Below, piece after piece: positions 6,766-7,253 of a stretch of DNA of 7,253 bases. Source of the DNA: Verrucomicrobiales bacterium. GTDB lineage: Bacteria > Verrucomicrobiota > Verrucomicrobiia > Verrucomicrobiales > V1-33. The stretch spans positions 1 through 7,253 of the forward strand of contig JALRGB010000283.1 in assembly GCA_023253575.1 (NCBI GenBank), read 5' to 3'. The notes below the pieces were generated by a model. The model worked only from the letters and a program-made list of their open reading frames with translations, made no database searches and was not told where the DNA came from. Both the position numbers and the translations under genes were made by a program. The stretch's first letter is position 1, and the number at the start of each line of letters is the position of its first letter.

Positions 6766-7253
6766 ATGAAGTCCCGCTTCCTCAATTCCATGCTGGCCAC
6801 CGTTGCGGTGGTTATCGGCCTTGGTGTCTCCACTGCCCAAGCGCAGGATGCGAAGTTGATCGATCTCAAAGAGCCGATCATCCAAGCCCAGCAAACGCCA
6901 GACATCAAAGCGGCGGGGGTCAAAGACAAGCGATGGAAGCCGAAGGAGTGGCTTGAATTTGAGGTTCCCTTCATTGCGAATGCCCCGCGGAATGCGAAGG
7001 CAAACTTTACCAGCTACGAGCAGCTGACTTTCAAATTTTACATTTTCCTTGCGAATGCGGACAAAGAGAAGAGCCGGATTCTGACGGCCGAAGTGAACCA
7101 TGTGAATGTGCCGGTGGGCGAGGGCATGGCTTCGGTGGTTTATTTGTCGCCATCGGCTGTACTGGGACTGAGTGGCAGTCCGCGTGTGCAGACCAACGCC
7201 GTGAGCCTCTGGGCTGTTGAAGTCACGCACGAAGGCAAGACGGTTGGCTTTAT
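6766..7253 (+). CDS. Secreted Amuc_1102-like pilus-associated protein (partial, 3' end outside window)
   Basis: The frame opens at ATG 6766 and continues past the window edge, giving 162 visible residues. Residues 1-26 form a classical signal peptide: a KSR positive start, a hydrophobic core (about 9-22) and the site AQA before QD. The mature part shows WKPKEWLEFEV (57-67), NHVNVPVGE (111-119) and YLSPS (126-130). It alternates short beta-type segments, as expected for an immunoglobulin-like fold, and contains no cysteine. This pattern matches my recollection of the Amuc_1102-type family of Verrucomicrobiota, which sits in a gene cluster for a type IV pilus-like surface structure. The usual neighbours (PilM-like, PilO-like, secretin) would be expected downstream. 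No Shine-Dalgarno site precedes the start. Codons ending in C are more frequent than in the two upstream genes. The secreted nature is well supported; the family is less so. Confidence 0.65.
   Translation, partial: MKSRFLNSMLATVAVVIGLGVSTAQAQDAKLIDLKEPIIQAQQTPDIKAAGVKDKRWKPKEWLEFEVPFIANAPRNAKANFTSYEQLTFKFYIFLANADKEKSRILTAEVNHVNVPVGEGMASVVYLSPSAVLGLSGSPRVQTNAVSLWAVEVTHEGKTVGF

Noticed and set aside
6642..7230. A 104-codon plus-strand frame (6642-6956) and a 190-codon minus-strand frame (6658-7230).
   Set aside because: Both overlap the partial secreted-protein gene, whose signal peptide and conserved motifs are far more convincing.
1..7253. CRISPR arrays, tRNA or rRNA genes, insertion sequences, attachment sites.
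   Set aside because: I saw no regularly spaced repeats, no cloverleaf or rRNA sequence, no transposase frame and no terminal inverted repeats.

Overview
The window carries three genes, all on the + strand, in DNA whose coding strand is very rich in G and T. The best taxonomic clue is the partial gene at the right edge. Its protein resembles the Amuc_1102-type pilus-associated proteins known from Verrucomicrobiota such as Akkermansia. A Verrucomicrobiota origin is therefore likely, but it rests on remembered family features and not on a search.

Positions 1-78 are a G/T-rich lead-in. They may encode the last codons of an upstream gene, whose TGA overlaps the next ATG by one base. Positions 79-4392 hold the notable gene: one uninterrupted 1437-residue reading frame that joins a complete Y-family translesion polymerase (DinB/Pol IV type, residues about 1-386) to a complete C-family replicase-type polymerase (DnaE/DnaE2-like, residues about 421-1437). 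A Gly/Pro/Arg-rich linker of about 34 residues connects them. The catalytic acidic residues of both polymerases are present, so the protein looks like a two-active-site, error-prone repair polymerase. It is a covalent counterpart of the Y-family plus DnaE2 pairing in the ImuB/ImuC mutasome. The PHP domain of the DnaE half has lost its histidine metal ligands, so no built-in proofreading is expected.

Positions 4393-4526 are a short intergenic stretch with only a dubious 12-codon ORF. Positions 4527-6557 encode a CstA-family multi-pass membrane transporter (carbon starvation protein A; pyruvate or peptide uptake). A 208-base gap follows. It holds a canonical G-quadruplex motif directly after the cstA stop, a possible sigma70-like promoter and a possible 23-codon ORF. 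The last gene starts at 6766 and runs off the window. It encodes a secreted protein with a clear signal peptide, probably the first gene of a type IV pilus-like cluster.

The three genes do not form an obvious pathway: DNA damage tolerance, nutrient uptake and surface structure lie side by side. The polymerase fusion is the feature that most deserves follow-up. Several canonical G-quadruplex motifs lie on the + strand, one of them inside the fusion linker, just before an in-frame ATG that could start a DnaE-only product.
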